Of a stretch of DNA of 31,038 bases, positions 6,054-14,458 are shown piece by piece. The DNA lies in NCBI GenBank assembly GCA_900770665.1, contig CAAGKZ010000026.1, positions 1 through 31,038 of the forward strand, in the 5' to 3' direction. This stretch comes from Bacteroidaceae bacterium. Its GTDB lineage: Bacteria > Bacteroidota > Bacteroidia > Bacteroidales > Bacteroidaceae. Under the pieces are notes generated by a model. That model saw nothing but the letters and a program-made list of their open reading frames with translations. It was not told the DNA's origin and ran no database searches. Within the stretch, counting starts at the first letter, position 1; the number at the start of each line of letters is the position of its first letter. The position numbers and the translations under genes were made by a program.

Positions 6054-8849
6054 ATGAAAAGATTTTTTATCTCGTTGGCGTTAATGTTTATTGCGCTGAC
6101 AACATTCGGCCAGACGCAGTTGCCTGTTGACCCGAATGTGAGAATAGGCAAGCTGGACAACGGCCTTACCTATTACATCCGCCACAACAGCCAACCGGCA
6201 CAGCGTGCCGAGTTCTACCTGGCTACAAACGTCGGTGCTTTCCAGGAGGAAGACGACCAGGATGGTCTTGCTCACTTCCTTGAGCACATGTGTTTCAACG
6301 GTACAAAGAATTTCCCCGACAAGACATTGCTCGAGTATCTGCAGGGTATCGGTGCCGAGTTCGGCCGCAACATCAATGCATCTACCGGCTTTGAGCAGAC
6401 ACAGTACATGCTCAACAACATCCCCATCATCCGCGAGGGAATCATTGACTCATGTCTGCTTGTGCTGCACGACTATGCACACTATGTGACATGTGACCCC
6501 GAGGAGATTGATGCCGAGCGTGGTGTTATCCTTGAGGAGCGCCGTTCGCGCCGCGATGCCAACTGGCGCATTTTCGAGCGCATGTTGCCATACTACTATG
6601 GCGATACAAAGATGGCACGCCGCACCCTCATCGGCGGCGAGGAGCAACTCAAGACATTCAAGTATGAGAGCCTCACCAACTTCTACCGCAAATGGTACAA
6701 CCCCGACATGCAGGCTGTTATTGTAGTAGGTGACTTTGATGTTGACATGATGGAGCAGAAAATCAAGAACACCTTCAGTTCAATCCCAGCTCCCGAGGTA
6801 CCGACAGTAAAACCGGTAATTCCAATCCCGGGCAATGAGGAGCCTGTTGTTGCAATCATTACAGACCCCGAGGCTACAAGCTCATCAATAGGTCTCATTT
6901 GGAGATGTGATGCAATGCCAAAGGAGTATGCATCTACCGATATGGCATTCATGACCGACATTATAAAGATTATTATCGGTGATGCTTTTGCCGAGCGCAT
7001 GGAGGCTATAACCGCATCATCGACAGCACCGTTCATTAGCGGTAATCTGGGAATCTCATCACTTGTTGAAGGTACTGATGCAGTGATGTCAGAGGTAACA
7101 TTCAAGGACGGTGAGTACAAGAAGGCACTTAAGGCATTCTATACCGAGATTGAGAGAATCAAACGCTATGGTATTACCGAAGGTGAGCTTGAGCGCGCGA
7201 AGATGGAGCTTATAAGCAGCGCCGAGAGAGGTGTTGAGGCAGCCCCCACACGCAAGAACCCACAGTTGGTTTATCCAATCCTCAACCACTTCTTCCACAA
7301 CAACTACATGCTTGAGCCCGAGATGGAGCTGCAACTTGTACAAGCCATGTGTGCAAAGTTGCCGGCAATGGTATTCCAGCAGCTCATCGACCAGCTGATT
7401 ACCGATGAAAATATGGTAATTGCATACACGGCGCCCGAGCGCGAAGGACTTGCACACCCTACAGAAGCCGAGTTGCTCGCGATTATCGAGCAGGTTAAGG
7501 CAAGCGAGATTGCCGCACCAGTAGAGGAGACTTCAAACGAACCTTTGCTTGATGCCAATGCAATTAAGGCAGGCAAGATAAAGAAAGAGAAGGAGAGCGC
7601 ATATGGTGCAAAGGAGTGGACATTGAGCAATGGTGTAAAAGTTGTCTACTTGCCAACTGCACACAAGAACGACGAGGTACAGGTGCGCGTTGTAATGAAT
7701 GGAGGACGTTCACTCATTGAGACAGCCGAACTCCCATCGTTCGATGACAATGTATGGGCACTCTACAACCAGAACCGCGGTCTTTCAAAGTTCAGTGGCG
7801 TTGAGTTGAAGAAGATGCTCGCCGGCAAGAACGTACGTTGCGAGCTCAACATCGAAAAGACACGCCATGGCATCAACCTTGTTTCAACACCAAAGGACCT
7901 TGAAACAGCAATGCAGCTTCTGTACCTGAACATAACAGAACCACGCTTCGACAACGAGGAGTTCCTCATTGGTATCAACCAGATAAAGGCCGTTCTTCCA
8001 AACCTTGAGAAGATGCCACAGCTCAAGCTCCAGAAACTCATCATGGAAACACTCTATGGAGGTCACGAGCGTGTACTCACAATCAACGGCGAGTTGGTTG
8101 AGAAAGCAAACATTGCCGACTTCGAGAAGGCAAGCCGCCGTCTCTTCGGTAATGTAGCCGGTGCAACAGTCTATGTTGTTGGTAATGTTGACGCCGAGAC
8201 ACTGAAGCCACTTGTGACAAAGTATATCGCATCACTCCCCGGTGGCAAGAAGGGTAGCAAGTTCATTGACCGCAAGGAGAATATCGTCAACGGTAATGTA
8301 GTAAAGAATAAAGCTATGGTAATGGAGACTCCAAAGAGCACTGTATTGCAGGTATACACAGCCGACATACCATACAGTGTGAAGAACGAAGTACTCCTTG
8401 ACATTGCAAAGCTCTACCTTGATATGGTATATGTAGAGACTCTGCGCGAAAGCGAAGGCGGTACATACGGTGCCGGTGTCGCAACAGTATGCGGCCGCGA
8501 GCCAAAGGATGTAGCAATCCTGCAGGTTGTCTTTGAGACCAACCCCGAGAGCGCCGAGAAACTCTCGAAGCTTGCTGTTGAGGGTGTACAGAAACTCGTT
8601 GCCGAGGGTATACCAGCCGACAAGTTCGACATGATTCTCAAGAACGTACAGAAGAACATTCCACAGGACAGAATAAGTAACAGCTATTGGGGTAGCGCTT
8701 TGCAGAAATATGTCGAGTTCGGCGAGATGTATGACAGCGAATACGAGCAGGCGGTGAACACAGCAACACCCGAGGCTGTAGTGGAGGCTATGAAAAAACT
8801 CCTCGACGCCGGAAACTTCATCCAGTTGGTAGTCTCTCCCGAGAAGTGA
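6054..8849 (+). CDS. M16 family zinc metallopeptidase (PqqL-like), paralog 1
   Basis: The 931-residue product has a signal peptide (MKRFFISLALMFIALTTFG), so it is probably periplasmic. The inverted zinc motif H-x-x-E-H is visible as H74-F-L-E77-H78. It is followed by the E-R-G-V-x-x-E-E segment (155-162) that supplies the remaining ligand. The protein has the two-half clamshell layout of pitrilysin/insulinase enzymes; the second half carries R-E-S-E-G-G-T-Y-G (about residue 800), typical of the non-catalytic half. It probably degrades short peptides in the periplasm. A second, similar gene lies at 25737-28550. This gene is single, with its own promoter and a strong terminator. The substrate is unknown. 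Confidence 0.93.
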   Translation: MKRFFISLALMFIALTTFGQTQLPVDPNVRIGKLDNGLTYYIRHNSQPAQRAEFYLATNVGAFQEEDDQDGLAHFLEHMCFNGTKNFPDKTLLEYLQGIGAEFGRNINASTGFEQTQYMLNNIPIIREGIIDSCLLVLHDYAHYVTCDPEEIDAERGVILEERRSRRDANWRIFERMLPYYYGDTKMARRTLIGGEEQLKTFKYESLTNFYRKWYNPDMQAVIVVGDFDVDMMEQKIKNTFSSIPAPEVPTVKPVIPIPGNEEPVVAIITDPEATSSSIGLIWRCDAMPKEYASTDMAFMTDIIKIIIGDAFAERMEAITASSTAPFISGNLGISSLVEGTDAVMSEVTFKDGEYKKALKAFYTEIERIKRYGITEGELERAKMELISSAERGVEAAPTRKNPQLVYPILNHFFHNNYMLEPEMELQLVQAMCAKLPAMVFQQLIDQLITDENMVIAYTAPEREGLAHPTEAELLAIIEQVKASEIAAPVEETSNEPLLDANAIKAGKIKKEKESAYGAKEWTLSNGVKVVYLPTAHKNDEVQVRVVMNGGRSLIETAELPSFDDNVWALYNQNRGLSKFSGVELKKMLAGKNVRCELNIEKTRHGINLVSTPKDLETAMQLLYLNITEPRFDNEEFLIGINQIKAVLPNLEKMPQLKLQKLIMETLYGGHERVLTINGELVEKANIADFEKASRRLFGNVAGATVYVVGNVDAETLKPLVTKYIASLPGGKKGSKFIDRKENIVNGNVVKNKAMVMETPKSTVLQVYTADIPYSVKNEVLLDIAKLYLDMVYVETLRESEGGTYGAGVATVCGREPKDVAILQVVFETNPESAEKLSKLAVEGVQKLVAEGIPADKFDMILKNVQKNIPQDRISNSYWGSALQKYVEFGEMYDSEYEQAVNTATPEAVVEAMKKLLDAGNFIQLVVSPEK

Positions 8850-8874
8850 TTTTTAGAACAATACAGAACATCTG

Positions 8875-8910
8875 CCGGTCAAGCCAATAAGGTTTGACCG
8901 GTTTTTCTTT
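8875..8910 (+). terminator. terminator after the first M16 peptidase gene
   Basis: An 11-bp stem (CCGGTCAAGCC/GGTTTGACCGG, one G-T pair) with an AATAA loop is followed by TTTTTCTTT, 25 nt past the stop codon. Confidence 0.92.
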
Positions 8911-8950
8911 CCTGTGAACCACTGTATCCCGTAATATTTCCGCGCTATCT

Positions 8951-8981
8951 TTTATTATTCACATGCGTTTTTATAACTTTG
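8951..8981 (+). promoter_or_regulatory. promoter of the cardiolipin synthase gene
   Basis: The -7 box TAACTTTG (8974-8981) matches the consensus. A near match to the -33 box (TTTA, 8951-8954) lies 19 nt upstream. The predicted leader is very short, about 13 nt. Confidence 0.65.
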
Positions 8982-9000
8982 CACAACTTTTGGAAAGAAT

Positions 9001-10257
9001 ATGAGACGAAACATATATATGCTGTTTTTAATATCTGTTGCACTGTTGTCTTCATGCAACAGCAACAAATTTGTCGCCATTGAGAGAAATGGCGTTGAGC
9101 GTTCCGACTCTGCATTTGTGCAATATCTCAAAAGCGAGGGAGTGCCTTACACAGCAAACAACCGGATAACAATCCTGAATGGTGCCCAAGTGAAATTCGA
9201 TTCGCTCTTTAAGGATATCAAAGAGGCCAAGCATCATATTCATCTTGAATATTTCAACTTCCGCAACGACTCAATAAACGAAGTGCTGTTGAGTCTGCTT
9301 GCGCAAAAGGTTAAGGAAGGAGTGGAGGTGCGTGCCATGTTCGATGCCTTTGGCAACCTCTCCAACAACCAGCCCTTGAAGAAAAAAGACCTGAAGGCGA
9401 TAAGAAACGCAGGCATTGAGATTGTAAAGGTTGACCCGGTAACCTTCCCTTGGATTGACCACATGTTTTCCCGCGACCATCGCAAGATAGTTGTCATTGA
9501 CGGCAAGATTGCATATACCGGCGGTATAAACGTTGCCGACTATTACCTTGAGGGTATTGATGGCGTAGGCGAATGGCGCGACATGCACTCAAAGGTCGAA
9601 GGTGAGGCTGTCGCTGAATTGCAGAATATATTCATTGATATGTGGCAGCAGGAGACCGGGGAACGCATAGAGGGCGAAGCGTATTATCCGTCACCCGAAG
9701 AGGAGGGCGGTGCAGAGATTGCCATCGTTGACAGATGGCCGCACAAGACACCGTCACGGATGCGTGATGCGTATGCCAATGCCATAAACTCGGCGAAGGA
9801 CAGCATTATAATGATAAGTCCCTATTTTGTACCCTTGCGCAACGTGCGCACAGCATTGGAAAAAGCTATTGATGATGGTGTGAAAGTAACACTTGTGCTC
9901 TCCGAAAAAGGCGACCTGCCAATGATTCCCGATGGAGTGTGGCGCGTTGCATACCAGCTGATGGAACGCGGAGCCGAGGTGTACATGTACACAGGCGGGT
10001 TCAACCACTCAAAGGTGATGTGTGTCGACGGGACTTTCTGCACCATAGGTTCGGCAAACATGAACAGCCGGAGCCTGATATATGATTATGAGACCAACCT
10101 TTTTGTGTTCGGCAAGGAGGATACCGACGAACTCTATCACTACATAGACCTTGACAAGCAAAAGAGCTTTAAACTCACAAAGGAGATTTACAAAAAACGT
10201 AGCTGCTGGCGCCGTTTCTGCGGCTGGTTGGTTACACTTATAACACCACTTGTGTGA
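9001..10257 (+). CDS. cardiolipin synthase-like phospholipase D protein with lipoprotein signal
   Basis: The 418-residue product has two HKD active-site motifs: H160-x-K162-x4-D167 (HRKIVVIDGKIAYTGGIN) and H336-x-K338-x4-D343 (HSKVMCVDGTFCTIGSANMN). Their sequence and the ending -ITPLV match ClsA-type cardiolipin synthases, which join phosphatidylglycerol molecules or transfer a phosphatidyl group. The N-terminus is unusual: instead of the two membrane helices of ClsA it has a short signal ending in L-L-S-S-C19. That would make it a lipoprotein with its catalytic domains in the periplasm. The ATG at 9001 follows closely after a good promoter. A different phospholipase D activity cannot be excluded. 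Confidence 0.85.
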   Translation: MRRNIYMLFLISVALLSSCNSNKFVAIERNGVERSDSAFVQYLKSEGVPYTANNRITILNGAQVKFDSLFKDIKEAKHHIHLEYFNFRNDSINEVLLSLLAQKVKEGVEVRAMFDAFGNLSNNQPLKKKDLKAIRNAGIEIVKVDPVTFPWIDHMFSRDHRKIVVIDGKIAYTGGINVADYYLEGIDGVGEWRDMHSKVEGEAVAELQNIFIDMWQQETGERIEGEAYYPSPEEEGGAEIAIVDRWPHKTPSRMRDAYANAINSAKDSIIMISPYFVPLRNVRTALEKAIDDGVKVTLVLSEKGDLPMIPDGVWRVAYQLMERGAEVYMYTGGFNHSKVMCVDGTFCTIGSANMNSRSLIYDYETNLFVFGKEDTDELYHYIDLDKQKSFKLTKEIYKKRSCWRRFCGWLVTLITPLV

Positions 10258-10265
10258 AATGTTTT

Positions 10266-10492
10266 GACCTTTAACCACACATTGTGCGCTTGAACCTGCT
10301 TTTGCTCGCTTTGTGTGTAAGCTAGCTTTCACCTTTCAGTTTTCAGCTTTCCCCTTTCACCTTTAATCACACTTCGTATGCTTGAACCTGCTCACGCTCG
10401 GCATAGTAAAAGTAAACTTTTCCTCTGCTCTCGCTTAACCGCAGCTTTCACCTTTCAGTTTTCACCTTTCACCTTTCACCTTTCAGTTTATA
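10266..10492. repeat. polypyrimidine intergenic repeat cluster
   Basis: Between two convergent genes lie many copies of TTTCACC/TTTCAGT-type heptamers (for example 10327-10366 and 10443-10488). They are mixed with two diverged copies of a longer unit that starts CACCTTTAAYCACAC and runs into TTGAACCTGCT (about 10265-10300 and 10359-10393). The reverse complement of this unit occurs at about 25425-25460. No reading frame is convincing. No standard terminator is seen for either flanking gene, so the repeat may serve that role. Confidence 0.8.
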
Positions 10493-11176
10493 TTACCCCA
10501 CGCCAAGGTCTATATTCTCCACAAGGACTTCGACCTGTGAGTCATCCTTCAAAACAGGGTAGAGCTCTTTTACAAACCATGAGACGAGTTCTTCGTCTCT
10601 TTTGACCGTGGTGGTGTTGTTGCAGAAAAGATTTACACTGAAATATTCGAAATACTTTTTTGCCGTGGCAATGTCATTGGTGATTCTCTCCTTGCTGTCG
10701 CCCTCTGTGCAGCACAAAAGACACACGCCCTTGAAATACTTTGCAACGTCGGCGACTGTGACATCAGCAGGGATTCCTTTTGCCCAACTTGAGCGCAATG
10801 CTGCATCAAAACTTTCAACACCGCAACGGAATTTTACGATTGCAGGAGCAAACTGTTTTGCAAACTTCTCGAGCCTGTGGCGATACATGTAATGCGCCTC
10901 GAACCAGATTGTCTTTATCCCTTTTGACCTGACAACATCCTTAATCATCTCTATTGTCTCGCCATCGAGTTCCATAGCGGAACCGGAGTTGATGATGTCA
11001 ATCACACCAAGCTCACCGGTCACCTGTTCAAGGACTTTACGGTTTGTCTCAAAAGGGAAGTCGCTCCTGTCGCTGTGATAGTCGCAGAACGTACACTTCG
11101 CCCATCTACAGCCTGTTCCCTGCAGCAACAGGAATTCCCTGGGAAATTTTTCTGTAATCAGTGAGTAGCGCTGCAT
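10493..11176 (-). CDS. radical SAM protein, candidate queuine lyase (QueL-like)
   Basis: With the ATG at 11176 the product has 227 residues; an ATG at 11194 would add six residues and overlap the preceding gene. Three cluster cysteines are visible as C23-x4-C28-x2-C31 (GCRWAKCTFC), a spacing one residue longer than the usual C-x3-C-x2-C. K-F-R-C-G-V-E-S-F-D is a typical later radical SAM strand. The gene starts one base after the stop of a YhhQ-type queuosine-precursor transporter, so the two are almost surely translated together. A radical SAM enzyme, QueL, is known to release queuine from queuosine 5'-phosphate in a salvage pathway. The location and size suggest this role here; that is inference, and no QueK-like partner is in the window. 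Confidence 0.75.
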   Translation of the reverse strand: MQRYSLITEKFPREFLLLQGTGCRWAKCTFCDYHSDRSDFPFETNRKVLEQVTGELGVIDIINSGSAMELDGETIEMIKDVVRSKGIKTIWFEAHYMYRHRLEKFAKQFAPAIVKFRCGVESFDAALRSSWAKGIPADVTVADVAKYFKGVCLLCCTEGDSKERITNDIATAKKYFEYFSVNLFCNNTTTVKRDEELVSWFVKELYPVLKDDSQVEVLVENIDLGVG

Positions 11177-11177
11177 A

Positions 11178-11849
11178 TTATCGTCTTTTGACACACTTCT
11201 TTATTCCGTAGATTGCAGCATACGCCATTGGAGTGCCGAACACGGCTTCAATAATGAGCTTTGAGAAGTACTGGAACAGCACCATCATAATAAGGTCGCG
11301 TGTCGATACTATGCCGGCAAAAGCTATTAGCACAAATGGTAAAGAGTCAAAAATATACGCAACGGCAGAGCTGCCTATAGTACGTATCCACAGATGGCGT
11401 CCGCGTGTCCTTAGCTTAATCCTTTCCATGAGCCAGGCATTGCACAGTTCGCCGAGCAGAAAGCCCACCAGTGAAGCAAAAACTATTCGCGGTACGTACG
11501 AGAACATTGCATTATAGACGCTTTCACTCTCAGCAAGATAGTCGGGCGACGGCATCCACACACCAATCTGCGTACACACTACAAGCAGAATGTTGCACAG
11601 CAGTGTGAGCCATATCACCTTGCGCGCCGTGCGATAGCCCCACACCTCGGTGAGTACGTCGCCAAGCATATAAGCAAAGGGGAATGTTATTGTACCTGCA
11701 TCGAAATAGAAGAGATTGAAAAAACCGACCACTTTGACGGCCATGATGTTCGACACCAGATAGAGTGTCACGAATAGTGCGGTGACAACCATCAATGCTG
11801 ACTGGCTGTCGATTCGGTTTTTTAAAGGGTTGTCCGAGACCTTGTCCAT
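11178..11849 (-). CDS. yhhQ: queuosine precursor transporter, YhhQ/DUF165 (VUT) family
   Basis: This inner-membrane protein imports a precursor of the tRNA nucleoside queuosine (preQ0/preQ1, or queuine/queuosine in salvage organisms). The 223 residues from ATG 11849 match the family length; an in-frame ATG at 11876 would lie in the T-run of the upstream tRNA terminator. About six membrane segments are visible. Family signatures are FPFAYMLGDVLTEVWGYR near residues 56-73 and the L-G-E-L-C-N-A-W-L-M-E-R-I-K ... R-T-I-G-S-S-A-V-A-Y-I-F-D-S region near 132-170. A radical SAM gene follows after one base. The nearest promoter upstream is that of tRNA-Arg, so expression may depend on read-through past the tRNA terminator. 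Confidence 0.93.
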   Translation of the reverse strand: MDKVSDNPLKNRIDSQSALMVVTALFVTLYLVSNIMAVKVVGFFNLFYFDAGTITFPFAYMLGDVLTEVWGYRTARKVIWLTLLCNILLVVCTQIGVWMPSPDYLAESESVYNAMFSYVPRIVFASLVGFLLGELCNAWLMERIKLRTRGRHLWIRTIGSSAVAYIFDSLPFVLIAFAGIVSTRDLIMMVLFQYFSKLIIEAVFGTPMAYAAIYGIKKCVKRR

Positions 11850-11876
11850 AATTTGAAGAATTTGATTTTTAATCAT

Positions 11877-11904
11877 AAAAAAAGGAGTTCCTAAGAACTC
11901 CTTT
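11877..11904 (-). terminator. terminator of tRNA-Arg
   Basis: A 10-bp perfect stem (AAAGGAGTTC/GAACTCCTTT) with a 4-nt loop begins one base after the tRNA 3' end and is followed by a run of T on the minus strand. It lies 28 nt upstream of the ATG of the transporter gene. Confidence 0.93.
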
Positions 11905-11905
11905 G

Positions 11906-11979
11906 TGACCTCGACAGGATTCAAACCTGTAACCTTCTGATCCGTAGTCAGATGCTCTATTCAGTTGAGCTACGAGGCC
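11906..11979 (-). tRNA. tRNA-Arg (anticodon ACG)
   Basis: The minus strand folds as a 74-nt cloverleaf. The acceptor stem is GGCCTCG with CGAGGTC (one G-U pair) plus discriminator A. The anticodon stem is TCTGA/TCAGA with loop CTACGGA. The T arm is ACAGG-TTTGAAT-CCTGT. The anticodon ACG (probably deaminated to ICG) reads arginine CGU/CGC/CGA. The CCA end is not encoded. A consensus promoter lies just upstream. Confidence 0.97.
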
Positions 11980-12020
11980 GATTTTGTTGTCGTCAACCGT
12001 GTTGTTTTCGTTTGACAGTG

Positions 12021-12051
12021 CAAAGGTACTGCTTTTTTTTATACCTGCAAA
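12021..12051 (-). promoter_or_regulatory. consensus promoter of tRNA-Arg
   Basis: On the minus strand, TTTG (12048-12051) is followed after exactly 19 nt by TACCTTTG (12021-12028). This is a full match to the Bacteroidota -33/-7 promoter. Transcription would start about 35 nt before the mature tRNA. Confidence 0.85.
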
Positions 12052-12087
12052 TTTTTCCACAACTTTTTTTCAAAAAATTGCATTTTT

Positions 12088-14370
12088 TTATTCCAGAAAG
12101 CGTTCGCTGAACATGAACCATCCAATCGAAATACCAAAATTCACACGTTTTTTGTTTGAACTATAATAGTTTACGAAAGCGCTGGCCGAAATGTTCGAAA
12201 ATTGTGCCACAAACGTCAAATCGGCAATATATTGAAAATCGTTGAAGCGTTTTTTGCTTATATAAGCTGTACCGTCACTATTTTCATAGATTTTTCGGTA
12301 TGGGACAAAAGCATAGAAACCGGGACGAATCTGCAAATAGTTGTTCAATTTGAATATGGGGATTACGCCACCGGCGACAAATTGGTTCGCGCGGAATTTA
12401 GGGTCATAGTTGAATATGCTGTTCTGCGTTGGGGTGAACGCCCCTGCCTGCATCATTGTCGCCTGATAGGTCTTTGACAATCTCCTTGTCGAGTAAAAGA
12501 GCTGGGCATAAGTTCCCAACGAGAAATTATCGTGGAGGTTGAAATTGTCGCGTCTGGTATAACTTATCTGCAACCACGAGAGCAACTGCTCGTTATTCTC
12601 AACATTGACACATCCCTGATACCTCTCTTTGCCAACAACAAATTGGGCAATGAGTGTTTCGTGCATTCCTTCTGTGGGGAACACTTTCTTGTTAAGGGTG
12701 TTTCCCTCGAACTTTATTGAACCGCTGAACAGAGTGGACTCATTGCTGTCGAATTGCGGGTCGTTAAGATTTATGACATCGGAATGTATATATTCATCCT
12801 TTATATTGCCTATACCCACTCCAATCTCGGCTTTTCGGCGATTGAGGAACGGGAACATCACCTTCATCTTTGCAAAATATTCGCGCTGATGATTCAAGGC
12901 TATGAGGTTCTCGTTAGAGAACAGGAAGTCCATGTTGTAATAATCGATTGTCGAATATGAACCCAGGAATTTCAACGATATCGGCAACGATGTATAAAAG
13001 TCCATGCGTCCCGACAACTGTACATTATTATATACCTTGCCGAAATGACCGTCGAGTATGAACTCCTTTGAGTGGTTTTTCAACGTACGATAGTGCAGTC
13101 CGAAATATATCTGGTTTGATATACTGGTGGAGACGGCAGCGCCCATCTTGAGTGTAAAGTGCGGGTTAAGGGTGACGTCAAGATGGAGCGCGTATGCGCT
13201 GTCCTGTTCATTATATATGGCATGTGGAATTATATCCTCAATCATCTCACCCGACAGCAGGCCGTAATAACCTTTTCGGCACTCCTCGAGCGTGAAGACT
13301 CTGCCGGCTTTGTGGAATTCGCCGACAATGGCGAGCTCCTGGTCTTTGTTTACGCCGTGAACAACAACCTCATTGAATCTCCATTCAGGAACGCGTGACC
13401 TGAAGGCCTTGCGCCTGGCTGCAAGCAGCTCGGCATTCTCACGGCGTTTTACCCGTTGTTTTATGGAGTCGGCATACTGCTGTGCATATTCGTACCCTGT
13501 TTGGGCTACGCTGTTTATCTTATGGAAATCGAGCAGGTTCACTCCTTTTATCTGCATGTCGATAAGAATTCCCTTATCCCCGGGAAGAGTGTAGTCACTG
13601 CGTCCCATTATCAGGTTCTCGGCCTGGCTCATCACATCGCGTGCATCGGGCATGGTGGGAGTACTGCTTACGACACTTCCAATAATTATGTCGGGAGCAA
13701 ACTCCTGCTCCATTACATCGCGCGGGAAGTTATTGTACAAACCGCCATCATACATTAGCACACTGTCTACCTTTATCGGTTTGAAGAAGAATGGATAGCT
13801 CATTGAAGCACGTACAGCATCACCCAAATCGCCTTCGGAGAAGACTATCTGTTTTTTGTTGTATGCATCGGCCGCCACACATCTGAAAGGAACCATCAAG
13901 TTGTCAAAATCATTGCCACAGGCCGCTGTAAACCCGGCAAATGTCTCCATGAAACCAAGGTTCATCGGCGCGGATTTCACCAGATGAGCCGACGGCTTTA
14001 CAATGTACAGTGAGTCCTTAAGGTCAAAATGCAGGCTCACAAGGTCGGGGACATCCTTGTTCTTCTTGAAGTAGAACATATACTGCTGGTCCATTGTGCC
14101 GGTGTACCAACGCTGGAAATCCTCGGTCTGCATGAGCCCAATCATCTCGTCGGGCGTGTAGCCCATAGAGTAGAGGGCTGCAACAATGGCACCCATGGAT
14201 GTGCCGGCAACATAGTCAATGGGAATGTTGTTCTCCTCAAGCATCTTGATGACACCGATATGAGCCAATCCACGTGCACCGCCACCACTCATGACAAGGC
14301 CGACCTTCTGCGCGCAAAGCGCAGAAGGAAGCATTACAAGGATACACAGATATGCAATAATCCTCTTCAT
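12088..14370 (-). CDS. patatin-like phospholipase with outer-membrane barrel (PlpD-like)
   Basis: The 760-residue product has a signal peptide (1-20). The patatin lipase domain (about 22-220) shows the oxyanion motif S-G-G-G-A-R-G (28-34), the nucleophile elbow G56-T-S58-M-G60 and the second catalytic residue D208 in Y-D-G-G. A linker and a POTRA-like segment (about 340-410, starting VPEWRFNEVVVHGV) follow. The rest (about 410-760) is made of alternating aromatic/hydrophobic strands typical of a BamA/Omp85-type barrel. This is the layout of type Vd (PlpD) secretion proteins, common in Bacteroidota. It may hydrolyse phospholipids at the surface or in the periplasm. It lies 88 nt downstream of the CBM9-like gene. 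The exact substrate is unknown. Confidence 0.9.
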   Translation of the reverse strand: MKRIIAYLCILVMLPSALCAQKVGLVMSGGGARGLAHIGVIKMLEENNIPIDYVAGTSMGAIVAALYSMGYTPDEMIGLMQTEDFQRWYTGTMDQQYMFYFKKNKDVPDLVSLHFDLKDSLYIVKPSAHLVKSAPMNLGFMETFAGFTAACGNDFDNLMVPFRCVAADAYNKKQIVFSEGDLGDAVRASMSYPFFFKPIKVDSVLMYDGGLYNNFPRDVMEQEFAPDIIIGSVVSSTPTMPDARDVMSQAENLIMGRSDYTLPGDKGILIDMQIKGVNLLDFHKINSVAQTGYEYAQQYADSIKQRVKRRENAELLAARRKAFRSRVPEWRFNEVVVHGVNKDQELAIVGEFHKAGRVFTLEECRKGYYGLLSGEMIEDIIPHAIYNEQDSAYALHLDVTLNPHFTLKMGAAVSTSISNQIYFGLHYRTLKNHSKEFILDGHFGKVYNNVQLSGRMDFYTSLPISLKFLGSYSTIDYYNMDFLFSNENLIALNHQREYFAKMKVMFPFLNRRKAEIGVGIGNIKDEYIHSDVINLNDPQFDSNESTLFSGSIKFEGNTLNKKVFPTEGMHETLIAQFVVGKERYQGCVNVENNEQLLSWLQISYTRRDNFNLHDNFSLGTYAQLFYSTRRLSKTYQATMMQAGAFTPTQNSIFNYDPKFRANQFVAGGVIPIFKLNNYLQIRPGFYAFVPYRKIYENSDGTAYISKKRFNDFQYIADLTFVAQFSNISASAFVNYYSSNKKRVNFGISIGWFMFSERFLE

Positions 14371-14458
14371 CGAGTGACGGTTACATTGTAGTTGTTGCGG
14401 ACATTCTTCAAGAACGCAAGGCGGCCTGCTTTTGTTCTTGAATTAACGGCACCGGTGA

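Noticed and set aside
10266..10492. CRISPR-like array because of repeated short units
   Set aside because: The units are heptamers and diverged larger units without regular unique spacers, and no cas genes are in the window.
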